Shown here: in pieces, positions 11,701-21,496 of the stretch
Layout: each line of letters begins with the position of its first letter
How positions within the stretch are numbered: the stretch's first letter is position 1
Assembly: GCA_030295235.1 (NCBI GenBank)
Contig: AP026164.1
Location: 1,488,001-1,552,000 of the forward strand
Reading direction: 5' to 3'
Length of the DNA stretch: 64,000 bases
Source of the DNA: Fistulifera solaris
Taxonomy: Eukaryota > Bacillariophyta > Bacillariophyceae > Naviculales > Stauroneidaceae
Translations under genes and position numbers: made by a program
Notes under the pieces: model-generated
What the model saw: the letters and a program-made list of their open reading frames with translations, nothing else
The model's database searches: none
Told to the model about the DNA's origin: nothing

Positions 11701-13424
11701 ATCGACAAAAATAACAACGCCTTTGAACTTCTCATCATCCTTGGTACCACCGAAACCAGAGTAGAGACGACCTCTCGTTGAAACAGAGAAGTGATCCATT
11801 GAAACCTTCTGGCCCGGAATTAAAATATCCTTCGAGAGAACTTTGGATTGGCGATCGACGGTCAATTTCGCTCCAGTCGACTTGCGCTTTCCTTTTCCAT
11901 ACATACAAGCAGCGACTTGGGAATATCACAACGCGCCGCCGCTTTGACTTCAGCAGAATTTCCGAGAGCGCCGGTTTTGAGCAAGGCTTGAATATTTTTC
12001 ATGCTTCGGTGAACAAATCGGAAATGTAAGCGAAGAAGAAATTTCTGTGCTTCACTCAAGTTTTGATTCTCAGCCGCGGTCACACAGTTTCGAATCTTTG
12101 CAGCATTGAGAGCAACAGATTGTTTTCGGAACATCTCCAGAGTAGGCAAGTTGTTTTCCGGAGAGTAAACAATATCAAGAAAGTGGCCGTCCAACAGATC
12201 GACATGAATGAGGCTCGAGTCGCCTGAAAAACGCGGTTCGTCGTTTCGTTGCGCCTTCACCAATTGACAGTAGGACTGTGGGCTGAAGAGTCGGACATTG
12301 GCATCGGGCACATGTAATCCAGGGACCCGAAAAGTAAAGCCCTTGCCGTTGGACAGAGTAACAGTCCACTCAAGAGTGCCCGTGCCGGCAATCGAAGAAC
12401 CTGCAGCAAAGCCAGACAAAACTTTATCGCCAGTAGTCGGAGTGTAGGACGTGAAGTCAGCACGGTCGAAAGTAACAGCAACTGTGGCTCCAGTATCCCA
12501 AATAACCGGAAACAGATCCGCCATGGTAGGCTTTCCAGCGACATGCACTTGATGCAAAGCAGGGAGGGCATAAATAGACGGGGGCAGCTTCGCGTACGGT
12601 GCAAAGTAGGCTTTAGAGTTGTCTACACTATTATCTCCCTCTCGAAGCAACATCGTCTCACTTTCACTAGCAGCTCCCTCTGGAAAGAAATGCCCAGTGG
12701 GATAGCAAAACAGAAGAGAGTCGTCCAGTAGGTTCCAAGGCTTAGGATGCCCGTTCGGCGGACACGATAAATCTAAAGACTCGGTACACAAATGGCCATT
12801 GCTGTCAATCATATCCGGAAGCTCCAAGGCCCAACGAGGAATCGCTTCGAAGTCTTCGACGACGTTTGCTCCTCTCGCAGTTTCGACAAAACGATTTTGC
12901 TTGCGACGCCGAAAAACACCATCCTCACCATGCTGACAAGACGAATCTTTTGAAGATGAAGAAGGATCAGGAGGTCGGCAAACGTCGGCTGCGATCACTT
13001 GGATGAAACTGGTAGCAGCCATGCCAGGCGGGCACCAAGTTGACTCCATAAACAACACCGGGGGCGCCGAGCGTAGCGTCACTCGCCACATGCTCGTCAT
13101 GATCGAAGAAAGCACCATGAAACGACACGGGAGAGAGATGAGACGCTCGGGCAAAGGCGTGAATCGCGGCCGAAGACCAAGAGAGAAGCGATGAGCGGCA
13201 CTTTGGGCACGCAACCACTTCGAGATGGTCGCAGCAACACGGAAATGACGCCACCAAGAAAAGCACTCCACAATCAACCAGCAAAGAATAAAATGCTTGA
13301 AAGCTCCAACAATAAACGACCGATAAATATGGACAAAAGGCTCAGGAAGGGACCTCGATCGAAGGTTCACCTTGCCTGCCGATTTCCTATTCGAATCGCT
13401 GTCGGAACCCCAACAGAACTGCAA
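8509..13424 (-). CDS. pol: copia pol polyprotein: protease, integrase, reverse transcriptase, RNase H (frame-broken)
   Basis: Reading right to left: a long leader, then the aspartic protease with WDTGATVAVTF (about 12490). The pre-integrase region follows (LRLHFRFVHRSMKNIQALL, about 12020). The integrase core shows MDHFS, FVDHASGF and HTDNGTF (about 11780-11560) and the final Glu in HHQNAVAERAIG (about 11460). The RT contains KARFCVRGD, VDYVNAFAQAPL and the catalytic YVDD (about 9785). RNase H has CFVDADFAGLWG (about 9280), STMESEYVALS (about 9140) and a copia-type tail ADIMTKGMP (about 8855). The frame runs through the purine tract into the 3' LTR and stops at 8509. Frame changes lie near 11880, 11560, 10450-10580, 9810, 9690 and 8950. 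All catalytic residues listed are present, so decay is slight. Confidence 0.92.
8767..8776 (-). other. Polypurine tract
   Basis: On the coding strand GAGAGGGAG lies immediately upstream of the 3' LTR start TGTCACGG, the position required for plus-strand priming. Confidence 0.75.
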
Positions 13425-14878
13425 GGGTGCCGTCCAAGCTTGAGCAACATTAGCGGCAGGAGGGCGGGCTTGGCATCAGCGGGCTTCTCTTCTTTGCTCT
13501 TGTGCTCGTCGGTTCCATGAGTCTGGTTCCAACGCTTGCACTTGGCTAGCAATAATAGAAAGTCTTGCCGTACTTGGTCATGGTGGTGGGCTCGCCGTCC
13601 TTCGGTAGCGATGCGAAGTCCAACGAGTTTCGGTCGAACCACCGCTTTTCTTTCGCCATCACCACCGCTAGCCTTCGGAGCAGCCTTGTCTTTGTTCGCC
13701 TTCTTGTCTTTGGTCTTCGAGGAGGCAGTTTTAGTGCCGTTCGACTCGAATTTCGACTTGAGGGTCTTGAACTTCGGCTTTGAGACTCTTGATAGCCGCA
13801 GTATTAGCACTAACATCAGTAGCAACTCCTTTAGCCGGTCCCCAATCGTCCTTCAGGGTGCTGTAGAAATCTTTAGCTTCATGGAGAATGCGGCGATAGT
13901 TTGTATAACCGCTCATCCTTTCAGCAACTTCCTTCGACTTTCCGGCAGAGAGACGCACAAAGTCGGAGAGAGATGCCAACTTCGTGTGCCAGTGAACACG
14001 GAACGCCGACCGAACATTTGCACAGCTGCTGCTGCAAAATAATCAAGTGGTCGCTGAGGGAGCTGGTCATTAGCTTCCAACTCCTGCAAAGTCTCCATCT
14101 GCGCATTAGCCCCAAGCAGCAACATTCTCACCGGGAGTTTCAACCAACGTGGCGCCGTGAACTCCTCTCCGAGCTCTGAGACACGGCGAAATGCGTTGGG
14201 AAGAACTTCTTCGGTGATTTTCATCCAAACCAAAGGGCCAAAGCGGCATGGCCGGAACTCAAGGAAGTACGAATCGTGCGCTGGAAGGAGCTCCAACGAG
14301 TTGAGCAGAAAAGCAGCCGAATCGCTTAGCGAGTTGATCATGTACTGATCAAAGACACCGGACTTGATCATGTCTTCGAGATGCTTCGCGACTTCGTCGA
14401 AAGTGAACTTGCCATGGTACACGAAGAGATCGATGACACGACTGAGATCAGCAGGATCATTCATGTAGAACGGTATCGAGACCATGCGTAATACAATGGT
14501 TGAACGCTTCATCCGCGAGCTCAACAAGGCGGTAGTTATTCGCATTAGGACTGAACTTGGGGTCGAGACCGGCGATGCGATCCTTAAAACTTTTCTCAGC
14601 GCGATAAGGATTCGGATCTCGGAAGCAGTAGGGCGTCGCAGGCACAAGGTTAACACTGCGAGTAAAGTTTGCATCCGGAGGACCACCAATAGCTGGGATA
14701 GAACCTTGAACAAGGCCGAACTTTGGCGCGAGAACGGGCTCGGAAAAATGGCCTGAACATCCTTTTCGACTTTTGCGCTCGGTGAAACTGCGAGTCGAGT
14801 ACCGGCGGTCACCGGAGGAGGTTTCCTGTCATCAGTTTCGCTATCGGAAGACATATCGCGAATAACGAAAGACGACAA
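13367..14878 (-). CDS. gag: copia gag region (frame-broken)
   Basis: This is the structural protein region next to the 5' LTR. It starts MSSFVIRDMSSDSETDD at 14878 and contains a helical domain of retrotransposon-gag type (about 14510-13900: DQYMINSLSDSAAFLLNSLELL). A Lys-rich linker follows (about 13740-13650) and then a Cys/His cluster CKRWNQTHGTDEH (about 13560-13510) that sits where a nucleic-acid-binding zinc knuckle is expected. The frame changes at about 14760-14470, 13930 and 13800. The leader frame of pol overlaps its end. Assignment rests on position and composition, since gag proteins diverge fast. Confidence 0.75.
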
Positions 14879-14939
14879 AAGGGAGTAAGTAGGGCACGTG
14901 TATCAAACAACTGCAAAGACTGTACCAGATAGTGTAAAT

Positions 14940-14953
14940 CTGGGCTCGTAACC
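14940..14953 (-). other. Primer-binding site, possibly for a half-tRNA primer
   Basis: Directly adjacent to the 5' LTR the coding strand reads GGTTACGAGCCCAG. It lacks the TGG that would pair with a tRNA 3' CCA end. It matches, with one mismatch, the complement of a tRNA-Met anticodon arm (CTGGGCTCATAACC). Some copia elements prime from a cleaved initiator tRNA at this arm, so this is a plausible half-tRNA site. Confidence 0.6.
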
Positions 14954-15407
14954 TCTCACGTATCGACGGACAGAAACAGAAATTCTGTCAACCAAGTCGC
15001 TACGTTTCGCAACAACAGAAGAGGAAGTATCTGGTAGAGCTAAGACGATAAACAGTCAAAGTTTTCCAAACAACAATATTATGAAGCCTTTACAAATCCG
15101 ACAAATGAACAAGGTGGAATCTCACTGGGTGATGGTTCCGCCGAGAATGTCACTGCCATCGGACTAGGTCTTGTTTTATCTTGAAATTCTGAGCTCACGT
15201 ATGTGGCTCTAACATTCTTGTATCGCGTTGCTTGCAAACCTTTCACGCCTTCACGATCAACCCAAATCGTGCAAAGACCCTTGGGCCTCGCCCCAAGAGG
15301 TTACACCTCGGATGCTTCCGATTTGGGGATCGGAATTCGCATTAGGTCGCGGCGGCCATATTGGCTGAGTCCCTAGTAGTCTGCCCGCTATCCGCATTTC
15401 CGTGACA
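14954..15407 (-). repeat. 5' LTR of the copia element
   Basis: 454 bp, the partner of 8313-8766. It is flanked outside by CGCTC (15408-15412) and inside by the primer-binding site. Confidence 0.93.
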
Positions 15408-15412
15408 CGCTC
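15408..15412. repeat. Target-site duplication CGCTC, right copy
   Basis: Matches 8308-8312 exactly and joins directly to CCCAAAATCTG of the interrupted gene. Confidence 0.9.
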
Positions 15413-17797
15413 CCCAAAATCTGCTCCTAAATGAAGAAAAATATGGATTGTCGGAGTCATTAGCAAACCAGATTTCAAAGGGCAGCCTCTTCGTCCTAGC
15501 AGCCATCATGTGTCTTTTAAGATCTTGCGGACCCCAGATGTGTCGGACACCACAGCCTTCACTGATTTCGTCTCTGTGCGGCGGACGGCCGTCGTACTTG
15601 TCGGTCAAGTCGCTGAGCTGCAACTTTTCGATGAAAATTCCGATGATCATTGTTCCTGACTGTATTCGCTCGTCTTTTGAAGCCTGACCAGTCGGAGAAA
15701 CAGAAACGACTCTGCATGCGCTCAAAACACGATCGTAGATAGAATAAAATCCCAAAGGAAGCTCTGGGTCAAATTTATTTTTCAGGACTTCTTGATGACC
15801 AGTGTCGATATGATTGTCAGCGGTTGGTTCTAAAAAAGTGCTGCATAATATGGGTTCCTTCCTCATACTTCCATTTTGTCTCGTTTGTTGAGACATAGCT
15901 TGTATACGTATACTTGGTTCCTCACACTCTATAACTGGTGATGGAAGCTGGTTCTGTATCGACGCTCGGAGAGTGAAACTTCGTTTGTTCTAACGTCCTT
16001 GTTCACTTGTTCCACGGTCTGTGGGCCAATTCGATCACTTCGTCTCTCCGATTGCTGGTGTATTCGAGCGAGAGTGCTTGGCATAGACTTCGCCTCATGT
16101 GTAATTAGTTCCCTGTCTCTATACCCTGAATGCATCTCCTTTGTGTGCGACTTGCTTCCCTCGCCCCGTAGTGGAATCGCAAAAGCATCGGTTTGGTCCC
16201 CAAAACCAATATCACTTCGAAGTCGTTTATGCTGTAACATTTCTTCAACATGATCTGTTCGCCTCCTACTGCGTGAATCAGAAGTCGAAAAAGTCTCATT
16301 ATTGCTGGTTTTTCGTGGGGCGACGACATGACATTTGGAGTTCCAATCCTTCTTTCCCCAATTCTCAGTTGCAGTTCTTCGTTGCTCCACCGTCAAAGCA
16401 AAGTTACCCTCCGGAGGATACGGTAAAGTCTCGCGACTTGAGTGTTTTTCTGGCAAACAAACTATTAACCTTCGATCAAAACGCTTTAAATCGATAGAAG
16501 GCGCCAAACACAGCTTAATCTGGATGGTTTTTGCTCCTCGTTTGCGAACGTCTTCAATATGCTTTTTAAGCTCTTCGACAGTTTTACAATATGAGCCACC
16601 AGCTTCCACGATCATAGCCCCAGCAGTAAGGTTTTCTGGCGAAATGATGTCTGCAAGTTGACCCTTGAAAGCATTTTCCTTCAAAACTAACACCCCGATT
16701 TGCTGATCATCGAAGCTCTCCACTCTGACACCCAAACTTCGCGTAATGTCGACTTTTACCACCACTTCGATTCCCTCACTGTTCAAATGGTCAATATTAT
16801 ATCTTGCAATAAGTTCTCTGAGTTTAACCCCCAACGCGCAAAGAAAATTTTAACTAACTCTTTAGGACCTTCGACGACAAGCTTCCACGTATGCGGTCTT
16901 TCGTCGATTTTAAATAACTAAGTTTTCAGCTTGAGGCCCAATCCATTATTTATGTGTTCTTGGTTTTTAAAAAGCTTCGTGAAATTGGAAGAAAAAACGT
17001 CTTGTGATGAACTCTTTCGTACTTCCTGGTAAAAAAGCGCGGTACCTTTGATTCAGCCCTAATGATAGTATTCGCCTTTTCATCGATTGTTGACTTTTCA
17101 GACCGCCTTTCTATAGCAGCAATGCTGCTCTCTAGGCTCAAATCATTTGTCTCTCTTCTGCTCGACAAATTTTATCTTCTAGAGTACTGATCACCTCAAT
17201 CTCCTCAGCGCGACAGATGGACTCTTCTATCCGCTTCAACATATAATATTCCATTTTAGCATAGCATTCTTGCGGAGGTTTTGAGTCAAACGAAGGAGTA
17301 AGTTGTTTGGAGGAGTGGGATGAACCAGGAGACGAGACAATAGGATAGTCATCAGACCACTCAGCCTCCTCGTCAAACCGGAGACTTCCAATTTCGCCAT
17401 CCACGTATTCGTCAGCCTCCATCGCATTTTTATCTGCTGCGGCGGAAGAAGACAACCTAAGAATATTCGTATCGTGATGTTCTTGCTCATGAAAGCAAGC
17501 AATCGCCTGGTCATCGCTGGGTCTCGAATTATTCAAATGTGCATTCAGTTCGCGTTGCCAATTCTGTCGTTCCATCAAACCGTCGCTGCTATCCCCTTCA
17601 AAAGGTTGCTGTAGTTGCTCCTGACTGGTCCCTCAATGCAGTTCAGTACCCAACTGATTGTGAATTTGCTGCAAAGAATTGCTATCAGTTGCTTGCTCGT
17701 CGCCAACTCGAAGCCCCGACACGTCACGTTCTTCGTTTGCGACAAGTGTCCGATTCGATTCGACCCCAAGCGTAGGGTCATTTTCGTGGTTATCCAT
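15408..17797 (-). pseudogene. 5' half of the disrupted PDZ-C2-ANK-CCCH paralogue
   Basis: This is the upstream part of the left copy. The ATG at 17797 (MDNHEND) corresponds to MDDSALRV of the other copy. It shows the conserved acidic block EEAEWSDDYPIVSSPGSSHS (about 17390-17310), PDZ domain 1 (about 16770-16500, with SLGVRVES and EDVRKRGAKTIQIKLCL), and PDZ domain 2 (about 15820-15470, with LGFYSIYD and FEIWFANDSDNPYF). The copia element enters just after FRSRFWGA. An in-frame TGA lies at 17635-17633. Frame changes occur near 17155, 16830-16900 and 15900-15930. The linker between the PDZ domains is about 700 bp shorter than in the other copy. With the insertion, this is a pseudogene. Confidence 0.88.
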
Positions 17798-18688
17798 GAC
17801 ATACAAAAGCTAATTTTTGTATTATAAGCTTTTAAATTCCTGTTGTCAGGCACGCGAACCACCCCAGTCGATTTCACCGAAAGTTTTGTCAACGGTTTAT
17901 TATGAAATAAATACCTGGTACCTGGTACCGGTACCAGGTAATACGATGAACAATCAAAAACCAATATCCGGGTTTCCCCTAAATTTCCTGCGAGCGCTGC
18001 GTAAATTTTACGTAGACTTTTGAAGCATTGTATCGTCGCTCTTTCCTCAGTTATGATTTCGAATGGATTGTAAGCATCGTTTATTAGTGTGATTTATGGA
18101 TGCAGGGTCAAGTTTTTATATTTTCTGGGCATGAGAAAATATCACACGCTCATATTATCTGGGCACTCACAGATTTTCTGGGAACTTGAAAATACCACAC
18201 TGGCATATTATCTCTAGGTACGTGAAAACACAACAGGTCCAGATTTTCTGGACAAGCGTAAATAACACCCCCATATTTTCTGCGTACGTGAAAACTCCGC
18301 TCTCCCAGATTTTTTTAAGCAAGCAAAAATACCACTTTCCCAGATTTTCTGCGAGCGTGAAAGTACAACAGGTCCAGATTTTCTGATTATGTGTAAAAAC
18401 CACTCGGCCAACGTGAAACACCCCTTACCTGGTACCAGGTACACGCCCATAATTTTTTTGTGTTTCGACCGTAAAATGATGCGATAGATGTTTTTACTTG
18501 AACAAAAGAAGTTGTACTCCGTAGTTTTCTTGAAAGCATCTCTACTTCGACAGTGCTGCACCGCAAAGTAATAGGTCAATTTAGGTACAGCCGAAACAAT
18601 ACAAGAATCCCGGGCCGTATGTAATGTAGTACTTGACTGCCATCGTTGCGGCCATCATTTTTACTCTGCTTCTCGCGTCATATCCACC
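17798..18688. other. Intergenic region with GGTACC palindromes and a tandem array
   Basis: There is no gene. It contains a TACCTGGTA/GGTACC palindrome cluster (17913-17941), a 34-36 bp tandem array (18115-18410), a second TACCTGGTACCAGGTA palindrome (about 18425-18442) and TACTCCGTA (18515-18523). The last part is the promoter side of the PhyH gene. Confidence 0.6.
18115..18410. repeat. Degenerate tandem array, about 8 units of 34-36 bp
   Basis: The unit is roughly CCAGATTTTCTG-N5-CGTGAAAATACCAC-N6. Clear unit starts recur near 18173, 18240, 18270, 18307, 18340 and 18375. Units differ from each other at many positions, so the array is old. Both sides carry GGTACC-containing palindromes. It is not a CRISPR array: the repeats are imperfect and there are no uniform spacers. 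Confidence 0.65.
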
Positions 18689-19663
18689 ATGACGATGGAA
18701 AATTTTACCCCTTCCTTCTGTGTTTCCGTTCCATTAGATCATTCGGAACCGCATCAAACCAGTCTTCCACAGCATGTCATTAATAGCTTTCAGAAAAATG
18801 GCTTTGTTGTGTTCCCAAACGCTTTGTCGGTCCAAGATGTGAACGATCTTAACGAAGAGTTAGAGCGAGTTTTAGGCGGATATTACGATCGCGATCAAGC
18901 TCCGGATAAAATACCTCGAATAAAGAGCGGTTCAAATGAAAGCATTCTTACCAAACAATCCGGAAAGGTCATTCAAGTTATTAACGTCCACAAATCCAAT
19001 GCGCTTTTTCGTCGTCTCGCCTGTCATCCCACACTGGGACAGATTGTGGCCCAACTAGCCGGTTGGAAGCAAGGTACTCGGCTGGCACAAGATCAAATTT
19101 GGGCCAAACCTCCCGGAGCCAAGCCACTGGCATTTCATCGCGATTCACCGTATTTCATGTTTGCACCGAATGATGTTGTAACGGTGTGGGTTGCTTTAGA
19201 TGACATGACCGACGATGTCGGTCCTCTCGAATACGTGCGAGGTAGCCATTTGTGGCAGACAAAACAGCACGTGGGATCAGCAAAGCAATTCTTTCAGTCG
19301 AATGGTGGAATGAAACTTTTACACAGTGCTGCTTTACAAGCGGGTGTATTGGATGAACACTACGGGGAAGAGGAGTGTGCCAATAAGCTAGATTTTGTGA
19401 CCCTGCAAGGACTTCAGGCGGGTGGCATATCAATACATGACGGACGAACCTGGCATGGTAGTGGCAAGAATAAGACAACAAATCGACCGAGACGAGGGTT
19501 GGGACTGCATTTTGTGCCAGCAGAGGTTCGATTCACAGCAGAAGCGGTCAAAAGTTCCTTGTGGCGACAGTATGTCACAGACGATGTTGACCCTGCATCA
19601 ATCATTCTGCCACAAGAAGATTTTCCATTGACCTGGCAAACATCATCGGTATCAGAAGCCTAA
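18689..19663 (+). CDS. Phytanoyl-CoA dioxygenase (PhyH) family protein
   Basis: This 324-residue protein is an Fe(II)/2-oxoglutarate-dependent oxygenase of the PhyH family. The facial triad is visible: His-x-Asp in AFHRDSPYF (about residues 151-159) and the distal His in HDGRTWHGSGKN (about 251-262). An Arg suited to 2-oxoglutarate binding follows in RPRRGLGLHFVP. PEYVRGSHLW-like sequence (LEYVRGSHLW, about 175) is the usual family core. The substrate cannot be told from sequence; the family includes hydroxylases of lipids, amino acids and small metabolites. The start ATG sits in a good context (CCACCATGA), with an in-frame ATG two codons later. No targeting signal is obvious. The 3' end converges on the translin-TRAX gene only 47 bp away. 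Confidence 0.9.
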   Translation: MTMENFTPSFCVSVPLDHSEPHQTSLPQHVINSFQKNGFVVFPNALSVQDVNDLNEELERVLGGYYDRDQAPDKIPRIKSGSNESILTKQSGKVIQVINVHKSNALFRRLACHPTLGQIVAQLAGWKQGTRLAQDQIWAKPPGAKPLAFHRDSPYFMFAPNDVVTVWVALDDMTDDVGPLEYVRGSHLWQTKQHVGSAKQFFQSNGGMKLLHSAALQAGVLDEHYGEEECANKLDFVTLQGLQAGGISIHDGRTWHGSGKNKTTNRPRRGLGLHFVPAEVRFTAEAVKSSLWRQYVTDDVDPASIILPQEDFPLTWQTSSVSEA

Positions 19664-19710
19664 CAATAGTTTTATGATCGCGTATGGCAAATCATAATAG
19701 TGTTTATTTT

Positions 19711-21119
19711 TTAATCGTTTTGATTACCGTCGTCATCCTCCCCATGGTTGGAATCCGTCGTAGGAACAATGCGGCCGCCAGCGGCTTCTGACAGGCTCAT
19801 ATCGTAGAGCATACGCTCCAACTTCTCCTCCGTGCGACGGACAGCTTCCAATTTCTTTTGCACGGGGCATCGTTCCAGGCTTTGTAGAGCCGAAAGGACG
19901 GAGGAAACACCCTGTAGCGACAATTCAACGGCAGATTTGTCGCGAGCCGTACCACGTTGCACAGCGTAGCGTCCGATCTCACCCGTCAAATCACAAAGCC
20001 CACCAAGATACTCTTCCGGCTCTAGTGCCACCTCGGTAAAGTCCTCCATCTGGAGAAACACCCCAGAAACCTTGGAGTTACAAGTACCGTCAGAAAAGAA
20101 CGTATTACCGTATAACCAGGCTCCAAAGAGACGTGCCTCGACGTACTCCTCTAGCACACCAGTAAATGAACCAGCAGTTCGTAAAAATGGTTCCTCTCGC
20201 ACAATGGGCATCAATTCTTTTTGAATACAATCGCGGCACTCGTTCATTAAATCACGAGTTCGTTTCGTATCACCTCGATGGAGTGCAAAAATGGATTGTT
20301 TCGCCGCCTTTGACCGTCTCGACTTTTCTTAATCAACGATTCCCGCAATTCATCTCGATGATCCATACGCTCCTTGATACCTTGTAATTCTTCAGTGGGT
20401 ATGAGTGTAGTAGTCTCTGTCTTGATGCGTTTCGCTTCGGATGTTTCCGCGTAGGACGTATCTCCCAAAGTGGCTCCGGTGATAGATAGTTCGTAAAGCA
20501 ATGTTTCCAACGCTTGCAGGCTGTATTTGACGCCATCGTACTTTCTTCGAAGAGGACCGTTCCGAAAATCCATTTGCAGCAAAAAGTTTTGACATTCCGT
20601 CACCAAACTAGCTGCAGCCCTGACAGACGCAACATCCCGCACGGTCGCTCGCCCCAGCCCATAACGTCGAAGTTCTTGCGTCGATCCCATGACGGCGCCG
20701 GCTAAATATTCCTCATCCGTGAGAGTCGGATACGAACGAGTCAACTCGGAAAGTGACACGAGCGTCCCTGTTTCCAAAAAGTGCTGAAACGATTCGAGGC
20801 GAACAATATCTTCCATGCGATTCGACAAATTGGCCAAACGCGGTTCTCGCTCGAGAGCATTCAACAAAACGTGATGACACGTCTGTCGCAAGGATTCCAT
20901 CGCTCCCATCTCTCCCGCATGATCTTTGGATACATTCACAACGACTTGTAAATGTCGGGACAGTTCAAAGGCTTCCTGTCGTCGGGCTTCGACGGCCGTA
21001 ATTCGCGCCGACAAAGTGGAAAGATCCAGAGCATTTGCTGCAGCGTATTTGAGGGGAAGGCTCGGCATGTTCGAAAGGAAGCGAGTAATCGAATTGGCTG
21101 GCAAACAGCGTTTGGTCAT
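19711..21119 (-). CDS. Translin-TRAX fusion protein (C3PO-type RNase subunits), one frame break
   Basis: Two translin-family domains are encoded head to tail. The first (about 21000-20500) is translin-like: a conserved RLESFQHFLETGTLV helix and PLRRKYDGVKY followed by LLYELSI, the usual translin C-terminus. The second (about 20370-19770) is TRAX-like: KKSRDGQ, then FALHRGD, then LEEYVEARLF and YLGGLCDLTGEIGRYA. The latter two carry the Glu/Glu and Asp/Glu positions that form the endoribonuclease site of TRAX. In known organisms translin and TRAX are separate proteins that assemble into C3PO, which cleaves RNA passenger strands and processes tRNA. The frame breaks at A3 on the coding strand (20309-20311 in plus coordinates), where one A is missing; there is no stop between the domains otherwise. 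The linker is about 45 residues and charged. A separate TRAX start at MDHRDE cannot be excluded. Confidence 0.85.
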
Positions 21120-21496
21120 TCCAACAAATCTGCTTTCTGCTGTTTGACAACAGGGGACGTGTCTCGTTGTGCCCCTTCAATGATGAAAATGCCATCGCAC
21201 GAGGAAAAGATTTTTTTTGGTTGAAAGATCCGAAACACTATCGACGTACCGGTACCCGTTAAACAGATGTTTTAGTCGGCTCCCTTTATTAACGATATAA
21301 TATTCAATCAGTCACACGAAGATTCATGATTCATTCCGGACAAATCATCTACTCCGCATGTTTCGAAAATCTAAGGTTACCTGGTATAATTCAAAAGTCG
21401 GAGCATTGAGAATACCTGCAACTATAGTATGAGATATTCAAAGCGTTAGTATAAAATGCATGTCATCATTACCCTTAAATATTTAATATCATCATT
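21120..21496. other. Intergenic region
   Basis: This is the space between the start of translin-TRAX and the 3' end of the right PDZ-C2-ANK-CCCH gene, both on the minus strand. It holds one TACCTGGTA (21379-21387) and nothing else I can support. Confidence 0.4.

Larger units (their letters stand above)
8313..15407 (-). mobile_element. Ty1/copia LTR retrotransposon, 7,095 bp, nested in a gene
   Basis: The element is complete from LTR to LTR and encoded on the minus strand. Its LTRs are 8313-8766 and 14954-15407, 454 bp each. On the coding strand they begin TGTCACGG and end CGTGAGA. A primer-binding site adjoins the 5' LTR and a purine tract adjoins the 3' LTR. Domain order is gag, protease, integrase, reverse transcriptase, RNase H, with integrase before RT, which defines copia. 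The LTRs differ at only about four places, including a 2-bp indel near 8517/15154, so insertion is recent. The internal region has about nine single-base frame changes, so as written it is not autonomous; some may be sequence errors. Diatom copia elements are described as the CoDi groups; I cannot assign the group without a tree. Confidence 0.95.

Noticed and set aside
18115-18410. CRISPR-like spacing of repeats
   Set aside because: Units are imperfect, there are no constant repeats with unique spacers, no cas genes, and the genome is eukaryotic. It is an old tandem array.
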